A stretch of 64,000 nt of DNA from Bryopsis sp. KO-2023 (lineage: Eukaryota; Chlorophyta; Ulvophyceae; Bryopsidales; Bryopsidaceae). This document shows, one piece after another, positions 11,221 through 22,317 of the stretch. The translations under genes were made by a program, and so were the position numbers. The notes under the pieces are model-generated. The model saw only the letters and a list, made by a program, of their open reading frames with translations, was not told the DNA's origin and searched no databases. Position 1 is the stretch's first letter. Each line of letters begins with the position of its first letter. Where the stretch lies: contig BSYQ01000006.1 in the NCBI GenBank assembly GCA_030272585.1, forward strand, positions 253,001 to 317,000. The letters are read 5' to 3'.

Positions 11221-11893
11221 GTGAGTGTCTGACGTTCATGCATCCAGATATAGATTCAGTGAATGATCTAGTGTAGGACCCTTTCCTTCTTCTTCTTCTT
11301 TTTATTTTTCAATTGGTTGTTTCACCCTACAAACAAGCAACTGAAAAATGGATATATTCTAAGGGCCTGAGGGCCACTAGGGAATGATTCATTGTGTCAT
11401 TACAAAGCCAGCATTTCACATCTTCTTCTTATGATTATTTTGAAGGCTGTCCATGGTATTGTGAGAATTCTAAAAAGAGGTAGGAGAGAGATACCCCCAC
11501 ACTGAGTGCAGCATTGAAGAGAGATGTTGCTGCTTCAAGGTATGGCCTTCACTTGTGAAATGCTGCAGTCTCAGCAGAAGTTCACAAACAGAAATTCTTT
11601 GGTTCAAGGATTCGAAAGGAGACAGCATAGTTTTTCAGAAGTTTTTACAGAAAAAGAGAATGGATTTAAATTTCCTGATTTTCTGACAACACTGTAAGTG
11701 TGATAAAAGAGACGGCAGTGGTCATTGCTTGGGTTCGATTCCCAGGGTTGTCAAATCTCTTACATGATGCCAACCAGAAACATATCATCGACTTTTTTCA
11801 TAGTCTTGGTTCTAGTGGTTCTCATCGTCAAAAAATAATATGCGGATCGCACTTTCGATTAGGAAAAAGTTTTAGCACCCAGTTTTTTTTTTT
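11221..11893. other. Non-coding gap
   Basis: Pyrimidine-rich then mixed sequence. A B-box-like TGGGTTCGATTCCCA occurs near 11730, but I could not fold a tRNA around it. No coding exon was found. Confidence 0.4.
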
Positions 11894-13270
11894 TTAGGGC
11901 ACAATTTCTTCCCCTGCAGGGGAATAATCCAAATCGGTGCCAGTCATCGTAAAGTGGGAAACCCTCGTGTTCAACTCTGTTTTTATGGTTCTGATTTCAT
12001 TAAATATCAATGGGCGCAGTTCCTGGCCGACCCCCAAGGTGGTTTTCCCCATGCCTTCCTCAAGCGCAAGCCTGATTTTCAAGCTTGCAAACGCAAACTG
12101 TGGAAGCGACAGTTTTCCATGTTCAAACACAGATTCAAGAGCCTTGACAAAGCCTCGTGCTCCTCCAATCGTGTCCGCATCTCGATACCTCAAATCTTCA
12201 AGGAAGCAAAACAGGTGTGTTGATAGTGTCAAAGAAAAAAAATTGAGAAAAAAGGCGTTCGATGGTCTTGGCACCTCTGCAATTCATTTGTGGATACATA
12301 TATACGTATATTTGCTGTGGGTTTAGCACTCGCCAGAAAAATTTTAAACCCTTGAATTTTCTGTGGGCTTAGCTCCTGCCAGAAAACTATCCAGAAAACT
12401 ATCTTTAGACCCCTAAAAATTTGCTGTAGGTTCAGTATAAAATTTGCTGTAGGTTTGAAGATTTGCTGCAGATGAAAAAAAGAAACATTTCGACTTCCCA
12501 AAGTTGTGTTTTTTTGTTTTTTTTCCCGTACCTGTCATCATTGCGGTGCACCAATCCTTGTGGCGTAGGATCTCATCGGAAGAAGCTTTCTCCTGCCGCT
12601 TTCGGGGTTTCAAAATCGGCAACACCTTGTCGTGTTCTTCGAAAAAAGTAGACACGATCTGTAGTCCGAGTTGGGACATTTTTCGCATCTTCATTTGTGA
12701 AAAGAGATGAAAGCCACCGAGCTGATTTTGTTTTTGTTTTTTTTTCTGTTCCAACACCCACCAAACTCTCAATCTCTGTAGATCAAACCCCAAATCCATA
12801 ATTCTTTTTTCAGCTTCATCGAGCACGTGTTCCGGCTCGGACAACAATCCAAACCCATCAGAAAAATCCGGATCCATCACGCATTCTTTCACTAGAACCC
12901 TCACAACATCTCCAGCGCATTTTTCGAGATTGTTGGAGGATTCGTTTTTTTTTTCGTTTTTTTCTTCCTCCCACAAATCCAAATGCCGTTCCCACAACCT
13001 CAGAAATTTTTCATCTATTTCTTTATTTCCCGATAACCGAAATGATGAAAGAGGTGGTAATTCCAATTTTTTTTTGGGAATTCTTTTTTTTTGGTTTTTT
13101 TTGTTTTGAATCCCCAAGTTGATTGGATTCTTGAGAGATTTTTCTCCTCGGTTTTCTTCGATTTTTTTAGATTCAAATAAATCGCCTTCGAAAGGGATAT
13201 CATCCAAGGTCAAACCGTCTCCCATCACATCTCCCACAATATTTGTGAGTTGCATATCTTCGTCCGCCAT
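11894..13270 (-). CDS. Two-exon gene for a Lys-rich protein of unknown function
   Basis: Exon 1 is 12532-13270 and exon 2 is 11894-12195. The donor ACAG|GTACGG and acceptor CTTGAAG| join in phase (G+AT = Asp) to give 346 residues. The ATG at 13270 starts an acidic segment (MADEDMQLTNIVGDVMGDG), then a strongly basic, Lys-rich part (about residues 50-75), then a helical region with paired Trp (LRVWWVLEQ). The second exon is compact and more hydrophobic (GGARGFVKALESVFEHGKL). I recognise no domain. Its start lies 170 bp inside the right palindromic cluster and it converges on the transposase, so by analogy with En/Spm-type elements it could be an accessory protein that binds terminal repeats. 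That is inference; an unrelated host gene is the alternative. Confidence 0.6.
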
Positions 13271-13439
13271 AGTATTTTGTTGTAGGGAAGTCGTCAGTGT
13301 CGAGGAATGTAGTGGATCGCCGTCAGAAGTCGTCGGTATCGCAAAATAGAGTCCGCCGTCAGTGATTTCAGAAACTGGAAACTGGGAACTGGATTAACGA
13401 GGGAATTGGACGAAGTGCATGCGATGAAATTCGTGGCTG

Positions 13440-13801
13440 GAGGCGACCGCGTGGCTGGGAGGAAATTGTGGCTGGGAACGTTTGTGGAAATCGTTGATTC
13501 CAGTGGAAGCGTGGCTGGCGGCGAATTGTAACTGGGAGCGTTTGTGGAAACGCTTGCTTCCAGTGGAAGCGTGGTTGGAAGCGCTGCTGGAGGCGAGGTC
13601 GCTTCCATGGAAGCGCTGCTGGAGGCGAGGCCGCTTCCATGGAAGCGCTGCTGGAGGCGAGGCCGCTTCCATGGAAGCGCTGCTGGAAGCGAAGTCGCTT
13701 CCACGGAAGCATATGGAAGCGCACCGCTTCCGAGGAAGCGGTTTGGAAGCGCGCTTCCGCCTTGTGCTTCCGTGGAAGCGAAGCCTCCAAACATTCCGAC
13801 G
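13440..13801. repeat. Right cluster of palindromic GCTTCC/GGAAGC repeats
   Basis: The motif is the same as in the left cluster. From 13600 to 13690 a 32-bp unit (CTTCCATGGAAGCG plus CTGCTGGAGGCGAGG) is repeated three to four times. The outer edge carries CAAACATTCCGACG (13788-13801), the exact reverse complement of the left edge. Confidence 0.8.
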
Positions 13802-14218
13802 GAATATGCAGAATTGCGCCCACATATCGCGTAATATTCTTCCACAGGGGTGTTTCCCAACTTTTTTTCTTGGACTAAGCTGGCGAAGACCCAAGATGTC
13901 CCAAGGTACTATGGTTTTACTCTTTTTCCATCGGGCGAAACGCGTTTGCTCCCTGTTTCAAAAGGCTGCGGAAGAATACATAGAGTCAACCGCCTAACCC
14001 CACTACCCCCGTATCTCACACATATCTGACGCATTCTGGAAGCTAATTCGCGATCCAAAGACAATGAATCTTGGTTGTTGCTGCTATCACTATGAGTCGG
14101 ACGAAGGAACGTACATCACACGTGGGGTAACCACGTGCTCCAACAGCGCGGGTGGTGTGTGGTGTATTTGTGCTAACATTCTCGAAACGATTAACCCATC
14201 CTGCCCATGATTACAATA

Positions 14219-14640
14219 TCAGCTCCTACAATTCCTATAGCCTGCAAGAGTTCGTTTTTTACCCCCCCTACGTAGGGAGCTACCCCTAAATCTGTAAATC
14301 TTCCGAGCCCCCCCTCTCCCCCTGTCCTCGCAATAATAATAATAAAAAAAACTAAACGCTTCCGTCCATTCTTCGTCTACCCCCCTCATTTCTTTCAGAG
14401 TCGGGCCATTGAGGATTAAGCGAAGGAGGGTCTTGAAACTCCATCGTCTCTTTTGTGTCGAACTGCACGGTAGAGCGAGGTACTTGATGATTCGGTCCTT
14501 CAAGGAAGCACTTTCTTTTTTGGCTTCCGCCAGCGCAGCTTGTGTCGCTCCTTTCTTTCCCTTCAGCGCTGTGATTTCACTCTTTATCCTCTTGTTTTCC
14601 TCCTCGTACGTTTACAGCAGGAGTTTTGCCTGTCTTGCTG
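14219..14640 (-). CDS. Possible coiled-coil coding fragment
   Basis: A minus-strand frame at about 14640-14430 reads EEENKRIKSEITALKGKKGA and continues with Ala/Lys/Glu-rich heptads (SASLKDRIIKYLAL), a plausible coiled coil. I could not fix a start, splice sites or a partner exon. The part below about 14400 becomes Gly/Arg-rich and may be untranslated. Confidence 0.25.
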
Positions 14641-14959
14641 CAAACCATCAAAAACAAACGGAACGCTTGTACGTGCGAAGAGTGTCGAAAAGCATCAGCG
14701 ACTCCATCCGAATCGCGCGTGGGCACTTCTCCGCAGTTGTGTGAACAACGGAACGCAAACCTTGACGAAACGAAAATATGAGCCGACGTACCTTGCGCCA
14801 TTCTGGGCCAATTTGCAACTGTCAGAAATTTTTTAGAGAAACGGTTGTCTACGAGAGGATAGTGCGCAAGGTGGAGAAATATTCGCAGACCTGGCAAATA
14901 CGCACTGCGCGATACACAATGATCAAAAACTGTACTGGGAAACTCTGCATTCGTCATAA

Positions 14960-16405
14960 TACAAATGCCAAGCGCATTACACGAGAGGCCAGGTGGAATT
15001 TTCAGAGCAAATTTTGGGGATACAATACAAGAAGTGTATATTGTTGCTTGATCACAGTATCTTACAATTTTGGGCTAATTTTGGTATGCAAAAAATGAAC
15101 AGAATGGACAGACTAAGCCCTGTAAAATGGATGTGAGATAAAAAGGAGGAAAAAGTTTAGATATCAGGGAAGAGTACCATGTCCACAGCTTTGGGAACTG
15201 TATGGTTAGTTAGGTTGGGTATAAGAAAGGAATGAACAATCATGTAAGCACTCTGATCTTGGCACAGGTCTCAGACTCGCACACAGCAACACGACACGCT
15301 CCGCACACGACTTCGATACCTTCGCAGTCTTTATCTATTCATAATATCATACACCTATCAAGCCACACAGAATTTCAGCAAAATCTCCACACAAATCCAT
15401 GCATGGGTCGAAATGGTCACCAGGGAAGGAATGGGGGATAGGAGAGACCTTGGGAGCTAGATCGGAGCACGTGAGGGCCCTTGGGGTTGAGCAACTCAGA
15501 AGGAAGTGTTTGATTCTGTGGTGGTGAGTGCCTTTCGACTTTCGAAAGTGCTGCCACTAGTACTATTCCTACTGACTGAAGAGTCCTGAACCAGAAATTG
15601 AAGCGATGCAAGCCACAAACGCAACAAACCCTGGCGCAAGGGTCTTTCCTTCAAAGGATCTACTGTCCGACTCAAAAGCCGAATACTTGTGAAAAAACAT
15701 ATACATATACACATATATATATTTCTCTGACCAAAGGCTGAAAAGAAAATATTATTTTTTTCTTCGGATGTTTATCTGGTGGATGGGGTTGAAAACTTGC
15801 TTTATTGCCGCCGCCCTAGCGATGAGAACAACGAAAATTTTAGAGCAAAACCAAATTTTATTTTTTAAACTGAGGAATAGGGAGGTGATAGGAAGATATA
15901 GACGTCCGTGAGCGCGCAGGAATTGTTGACAGCTTCTGCAATGAGTTTGGTTACTCTCCCACAGCCAACTGTTGTTATTAGACCCCACAGATTCAGAAGT
16001 AGGGAATACTGATATCATCCCCTTCACCAGTCTGCACTGATCCCTTCATAATAACAATATGTACGACAATCATTTCCCCCTAAAACAAGATATGGATGAA
16101 ATAGAGACACCAGAAAAACAACAAAACTGTGGATAGAACTCGTAAACCCAATGTTAATATTGTCCATGACATACTATTCAACGACCCATTGATTCCTGGT
16201 CGTGACATAAAACCATCATACATATGACAAAAATTATACAAAAAAGCCAGTAAATAGTAAGGTGGAAGCTACACCACATATATTCCAAAATTGTGGTGGA
16301 CCTAACAAAAAGCAAACTGCATTGATTTCGAACACACCAAGAACTGACCCTATCTCCAGTTTCTGTGAATGATTGTTTTCGATGGGATACTTTTGGCGGA
16401 TTAAC
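14960..16405. other. AT-rich intergenic DNA
   Basis: No convincing exon on either strand. There is a TATA/ACATATA-rich run near 15700-15722. The short frames here show no motif. Confidence 0.5.
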
Positions 16406-16579
16406 CTTCCATAAGGCTTTCAGACGCTTTGTCTCTCCTTTTCTACATGCTTCTTCCCTACAATCATTTGATCCATCCGGCTCACATACACAAATTACGT
16501 CCACAGGTTTGTCTCCATCATCATTCTGAATATCAACATCAGCTCCCGCCTTCATCAAAAGTTCCAACTGATTCACCAT
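16406..16579 (-). CDS. Ankyrin-repeat exon
   Basis: On minus the frame reads VNQLELLMKAGADVDIQNDD and then GDKPVDVIC. This is the end of one ankyrin repeat (LLxxGADxxxxxxDGxxPxDxA pattern) and the start of a cap. A charged tail (EEACRKGETKRLKALWK) follows, and the exon ends at donor GGAAG|GTTAATCC. It is one or two repeats, so probably an exon of a larger protein-binding protein. The ATG at 16579 may be internal. I could not place the neighbouring exons. Confidence 0.5.
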
Positions 16580-17465
16580 GCCCGTCTCTACGCGTCCCCC
16601 TCCTCCTCCACCCTCTCTACACGTGCCCTTCCTCCCCCACCCGTACGAAACGTGTTGTTTTCGTCGAGGTATAGATCAGCCGAACGATGGGTAAGTTCCT
16701 GACGAACCACCTCATTTTCCGTACAGTTACTCTTTTCCCCCTAAACACAAGTTGTGCAGCGGGGCAACAAAACTCTTGATACAAAGAAGCATCAACCAAC
16801 AAAAAAACGTCCCTGTTTGTGGTTGTGATGGTGGTGAGCTGGCTCGGTCCCACTACTATCGGGCCGAACCACGTGTACTACGAAAGAGGTTCGTATCAAT
16901 CGTTCACGTTGGATTTTTTGGACGTATCTTATTCTCGGCACATTTGGCTGTCTTCAGTTGCCAGAAAAAATTGGGTGGATTTTTCTTGTTGTTTTTACCT
17001 TGTATTACTCTGGCATTATGGGGGGTGATGACCTCTTGCTATAATTGATTGATTGGCCAGAAACAATCCAGAACAAGTTGGTTCTCACAATAAACAAACT
17101 AACTTTCCTTTCACAAACATCCTATCCAATATCCCTGCCAAAAACTGCCATGTCGATTCGGAAATCCGACCAACACTTTGCGATTTTTCCAAAATCAGCT
17201 CCCTTATCCTATTCTAAGTTTCTTTTCCCGTTCACCCAAATCTATTTTCCATTTTATCCTGCTCCATCGAACACAAGCCTCAGGCTGAGAGCTCAACAAA
17301 AAGTTCTCTTCCACACGCAACACTAAATTCTGCGCTGCCATTTTGCCCAACCGAATCACAGTTTTGAGAGTAAATCAAAATTTTTGCTGGAGCCATAGCA
17401 GGGGCCGTTCTTTTGAACCGATGCTGTTGATCTTGGAATTGAAATCTCGATATGCCAGGAAAAGC
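16580..17465. other. Intergenic, no gene identified
   Basis: Several short frames occur on + (16752-17048, 17045-17326), but they lack motifs and splice context. Confidence 0.4.
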
Positions 17466-19172
17466 TCATGGTATTCCTGTGAAATACAAAGTTCGTAAAA
17501 CACACACACACAAAAAGAGATAAATTTCTGTGCTCTTTGAGTGGGGGACCAAAAATAGGTAGACTGCAGATCAGAAAACCCAAAAAGAACAAATTGAAAT
17601 TTTTCCTCCTCACCAGCATTGGACTTGATCCAATCGATGTACGGGGCTACACTGGTATGAACGTCCGGTTTTGTAGACTTTCCACATACATGGGAGGAGC
17701 CCACGATTCCAACCAAAACATCATCTGCTCTTGTGTTGCCAGGCAAAACAATGGGACCTCCATCATCACCTTCGAACCACCCCCCCTTTTTCCCCCCACA
17801 CCTTTCCACGAATTGAAAACTAAACAACACGCATGCACTATGCCAACTGTTTCCATTCTTTGGAGGAAAATTAGGGATGGGCACTGAACTTTCTGGAGCT
17901 TGTAGCTTAATATAACAAGTGTGGGTTCTTTCATGATGCACTTCATTTGGAATGCAAACATCCAAGGATCGACCAATCAATGATTCGATGTTGCCTGACA
18001 TGCAAACAATCCGAGGATACTACCTGGACAAGAGCCAGGTCCATGTCCACCCATGCAGATCTGATGGGGAAACACAGGTTTCCCCAATTTTGCCTCGCAA
18101 CGCCTCAAATTGATGAACGGCACAGCCGCAATCTGTATGGTTTCAGCATTCCTTGCCCTAAAGCCTTGACGTCCCCATCCCAACGAAAACAGCAGCTTGC
18201 CATTCTTTGGATGGAAGTCCGCGGAGGTGGGGATTCGAACGGGGGCTTCGTTTGCTCCCCCTGACAGCTCCAAAATGGCAAGATCAGGAGATCGGTTGGC
18301 TTTATAGTCGGGGTGGATGTAGAGATTTTGGGTAGAAATGACCTGTTGAATCACAAAGCAAAAAATCTTGCCGTTTAGACCTGCTGAGTAGCTTTTGACA
18401 AAGTTACTCCATTTTGTTGTACTTTGTACAATGCCAGGGCATGTTCGCATGTAACAATGTTTGTATGTTTGTTGAAATGAAACGCTGAAGCTTGTGACGA
18501 TCGCACCTGTACCCCATTTCCTGACGTCGCCGATGACGAGGGGGTGCCAACGACGACTTGAGGCCGACTTTCGCCAGATGTTATGGACGAGTCGACGCAG
18601 TGCGCCGCCGTCAAAACGTGCCTGTTCCCTATTAACACGCCTGTACAGAAGTAGCCCAGATCGGATCTTCTCCGTAAGGAAACAGTGTAAGGAAAAGCGA
18701 TCCCGCCAACGTCGTTGACTGCGCCCGAAGTAACGCCACCAATAATTCTCCCAGTAAGTGATCCCAATGCAAGGACTGCGTAATTGTCTCCTTGTGTTTC
18801 TGGCGATACAAACCAACGAAAGGATTGAAACATTCGCAACGAACTCACAGCAAATAAAAACGTATCTGAATGCAGATACTTCCATGTTCTGGATAGAATC
18901 TTTGGGTTTTGTCGGATGGCCACGGTCATGAAGGCTCAAGGATTTCTCCGACGTGGAAATAGCGTTGATCCGCTGTTGGTACCCAGTATAATACTTAGTA
19001 TGAGGAGATCACGAAACTTCTCGGGGTGTGTCAGAAATCGTATCCACGTTGGGGAGAGCAAGCTACGAAAGTTTGTTTTAAAACACGACCAACCTCCTCC
19101 TCTAAAAGCGATCGCCAGCAAGAGGGCCACGCGAAAACACGATATCCCCTTGGGTCGGACGTCGAAACTCAT
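17466..19172 (-). CDS. Secreted trypsin-fold (S1) protease homologue, catalytic Ser replaced by Asp
   Basis: Five exons join in phase: 19094-19172, 18507-18799, 18024-18342, 17614-17769 and 17466-17476, giving 285 residues. Exon 1 encodes a signal peptide (FRVALLLAIAF). The activation site and mature N-terminus read GRIIGGVTSG. The catalytic His is present in VLTAAHCVDS, and the catalytic Asp in SPDLAILEL. The block around the catalytic Ser, normally CxGDSGGP, reads CPGDDGGPIV across the intron 3 junction (G|GT). The C-terminus (SVAPYIDWIKSN) is the usual last helix. With Asp in place of Ser, hydrolysis is not expected, so this may be a non-catalytic S1 homologue that binds a partner. The acceptor before the last domain exon (TTCGAAG|) is purine-rich and deserves checking. 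A start 13 codons upstream (19211) is possible. Confidence 0.75.
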
Positions 19173-20205
19173 TCCAATGCAGGCCGCCGAAGTTTTCGTT
19201 CCAGACTCCATGTTGCTTCACAAAACTGAGAAGTCAAACCCCGTCTTTCACAAGACACAGCGGCACTATACGCAAAAACGTTGGAATCCTCAAGGAACAA
19301 CGAATACCAAGCAACCCTATTGGAACGCATTTCCGAGGTTGTTCGAGTGCTGTGACAGCAGGGGACTGTCCCTTTCGACAGGCCTCGTCGTCGCCCTCAG
19401 GACGACGAGACCCCCGAAAGGAGCGAGCGACTCTATTTCCCCGTTTTACGTCACAACAGTTTTTTATAGGTGTCCCTGGCTGTTCTCGTGCATTTTGTGT
19501 TGTGAGGGGGTTGCGCAGGTCCGACATCCTCACAACAGAAACATTATTACACGCCAAGATGCCGCCAGGCAACACCACAAAACACGCACATATTCGAGTA
19601 GATTCGTTTCTTAAATCGGCAGGAGGGATGTTAAGCTACGTAAGTATGTTCTTTGTTTGTTGAGCTATGTGGGAGCAATCCCGATTCCCTTCGTGAATTG
19701 GAGCTGAACATGTCTTCTTAGGGGTGGGGACTTTAGAATGGAGAGGAGAATTAGAAGTAGTAGAAGATTCGAACATGGGTAGCGTGTTCGAAAAATGACA
19801 GATTTGGGGAATAATGTTCCTGTAAGCTATTATTTCGTGCACGCATCTTGGTGCATGTTTTTTCTTGTCGATCGCTCCTCATAGAAACCTCTCAAACAAA
19901 ACTGTACTCGAAGGAAGAAACACAGGCTTGAAGACAACAGAACTCCTTGAGAATTCTTAAGAACCTCAAGATGACTACTGGGGTTGAAATTCAACCCCCA
20001 AACCATTTAAAATCACATAAAATAAAACAAAATCCGTCATTTTAGGCTCATCATAGCTTGTTGAAATTGCCTCATCATGCTATCTCCAAAATCAATCAAA
20101 TCGAAGAAAAAAGGAAGTCTTACCTCACCTAACAAATGCGATAAGAAAAAAGCCACAACAGCGGCACGTTGCGTGCTTGAACAGTTGAGAAATAATTTTC
20201 TTAAT
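19173..20205. other. Upstream region of the protease homologue and 3' flank of the Ala/Cys-rich gene
   Basis: A 232-codon + frame (18916-19614) runs antisense to the protease gene's first exons and has no motif; I regard it as chance. No other gene is seen. Confidence 0.4.
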
Positions 20206-21373
20206 CTAGGTACAGAAGCATTTCTGGTTGCTTTTGTTCTCGAAGACTTTCTTGCCGTCTTCGGTGGGTTCCTTTTTGATCCAAGGACCCACACAATTCT
20301 CACACTTGCAGAAACTCTTCTTGAAATCGGAAGCGCAGCACATGGTTTTGCCGGGTCCCGAACAGGCGATGAGCTGGGTGGCGCCGCCGCAGACGTCCCC
20401 GCTCTCGATGACCTTCTCTTCGGTTCCGGAAGTGGCGTCACCAGTGCACAGACTCTTCGCAACAACAGAGTCGCCCCCTGAAATGACACAAATGCGGTCA
20501 GAAAAATTCGTAGGATCCCCGAGTACAGAGGACTTGCGTCAAGAAACTCACTGTTGCACGCGCTGGCGGATGCTGTGGCGAATGCATTTGCAATGGCTTT
20601 GCTGACGGCCTTTACGTAGGAGCTCTCAAAGTCTTCTTTGGTCCCAGAGTTGTTCACGCAAACGTCCGCCTGCGCCTGCGCCGCCGCCTCGGCAAGCGCG
20701 ACAGACACGGCACGGACATCGGCGTAGCAGAAGGCAGTGGCGAATTCTCCATCGAAGGCATCGGCAGCGGCTTGGGCGAGCGCTTCGGCGAAACCCAAAG
20801 CGAAGGTGTTACCACCAGAGGCGGACCAGCCGCATGCGAAACCCCTGCCGTCGCACGTCACCTTGGCGGCGGCGTTGGACCAAACCTCAGCGATCGCAGT
20901 GGCGACTGCGGTGGCGGCAGCCTCGACCTTTCCACCCTCGCAGGCATCTTTTCCCTCGCCCCACCAGTCGGCGTACGCCTCCTTGAACTTGCTCTGAGAG
21001 CTGGTCACCGCCTTTGATTAAAAGACAAAGAACACCAAAGTCAATTCGATCCGATTCTCTAGCAAAAACGTATCCACCAAGAAGGGACCATCTCGCAACA
21101 AAGATCACCTCGCAATCGGCGCCGGCTTGGCCGTTGCAATTACCAGCAGTCACGAAAATTTCAAGGGAAGCAAAAGCATTACAGCTCGGGTCGGCCGCAC
21201 CGGGGCAGTCCACGGCCAGGCCGCTTCCTGAAAGGGAAACCGAGCGTTGGAGAAAACTTGATCACCCTGTCCAAACTGCACCGCGTCCAACCAGCACGAA
21301 CTTGCCCTCTTACAAGACACTACCCACCACACAGGAGCGCCAACAATGCGATGCAAACAGCTGATTTCATCAT
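20206..21373 (-). CDS. Secreted Ala/Cys-rich protein, paralogue 1
   Basis: Four exons join in phase: 21328-21373, 21109-21227, 20552-21011 and 20206-20477, giving 298 residues. Residues 1-16 are a signal peptide (MMKSAVCIALLALLCG). The mature part starts SGLAVDCPGAADPSC and has a short Cys pair region. A long Ala-rich helical domain (about 56-208) follows, with conserved Trp and Cys (DWWGEGKDACEGG, FACGWSASGGNTF). The C-terminal domain has about 14 Cys, including CCASDFKKSFCKCENC, and ends CFCT. I recognise no named family. The even Cys count in the tail suggests disulphide bonds outside the cell. The coding GC is far above the AT-rich flanks. A close paralogue at 38.2-40.1 kb has the same intron positions and phases. 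Confidence 0.8.
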
Positions 21374-22128
21374 GGCGGGTGGGGATGCTGCCTGTGCTCA
21401 GTGTAGAAGTACCTTAGAAACAAGGGATCTCGCTAGCTAGCTGGATTGTTGTTCGTTTCGAGTCTTTGCTTTTTATACTGCCGAAACATCGATAACCACG
21501 CGTGCAATTGGTTACACAGGCGTTTTCGCATGATGGGAAAGCAACTTTCAGCTGGACCGACGCATTGAATAAAAGAGGAGCGGAAGCATTGGATTTGCGA
21601 AGCCATGGTGCAGATTAAAACTCCCCTCTCTTACATCGAAACAAAATAATGTGAGCTGGGCAAAGATTATTTTTTGGCATACAAACCAATAGACCCCCTG
21701 CACAAAATATCGGATTCCTGAGCAAACTTCTTCCCTTCAAAGACACTGTTTCAAAAATCTGCAACGGTGGCGTCAAGCGAGAAAAAACAAAACGCAAAAC
21801 GAAAGGTACATGTGTTTTTTTGCCACATCGAGGAAAACGTTATCAGAATATGATAAACTTTTGTCCTTACAAATTTATAAAATTAAAGTTTTGCTTGGGG
21901 CATGCAGAAATGAGGTGAGAACATTGTGGCATTGCAAAAATCGCTCTGGCTTGGAATCATGCACAAAATATGCTTCAATATTGGACTGCATATGCATCGA
22001 TTGTTTTGACTTTTTTCCTATTTTTATCGGTTTGATTGCTTCTTGGACAAAGTCAGAAACACTTTTGAGATTTGATGTGCTCTTTGAGAAGATGCGGTAG
22101 CGAGACGGGCTCAGGTGTGTCTGCCTAC

Positions 22129-22317
22129 CTGGCCTGAATAAACTGGGGAGAGCATTAAGATGACAAGAGGATAGCACCCAAGGCCCCTCCATCCAATTTA
22201 AAACGTTTCCGCATTCCTGGACCGGCTGCACAGCCTCGAAAACCCCATTGTCGAGTGGTACCACCAATATGATTTGTGTTGGATTCGTTGGCAAGGCAAA
22301 CATCTCTTTGGGGAATG
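22129..22317 (-). CDS. Candidate exon of an unrecognised gene
   Basis: 189 bp bounded by acceptor GGGTCAG| and donor GGCCAG|GTAGGC on minus. The open frame includes FPKEMFALPTNPTQIILVVP and GNVLNWMEGPWVLSSCHLN. No family is recognised. The support is splice consensus and an open frame only. Confidence 0.25.

Larger units (their letters stand above)
4499..13801 (+). mobile_element. Probable Plavaka-type (CACTA superfamily) DNA transposon, about 9.3 kb
   Basis: The two palindromic repeat clusters start with the same 14-bp sequence in opposite orientation, and a Plavaka-like transposase gene starts about 170 bp inside the left one. A minus-strand two-exon gene (11894-13270) starts 170 bp inside the right one. 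This convergent layout resembles CACTA elements that encode both a transposase and a repeat-binding accessory protein. Against this, the extreme termini and a target duplication were not found: the inverted match stops at CGTCGG, and the flanks differ. The interior also contains fragments that look like host exons (FAD enzyme at 11.05-11.22 kb, multi-exon gene at 9-10 kb). It could be one large cargo-carrying element, or a transposase plus a separate non-autonomous end. Confidence 0.5.

Noticed and set aside
11715-11760. B-box-like TGGGTTCGATTCCCA
   Set aside because: No A box at proper distance and no foldable tRNA.
18916-19614. 232-codon frame on +
   Set aside because: It is antisense to the first exons of the protease homologue, has no motif, and its composition is unlike the coding exons nearby.
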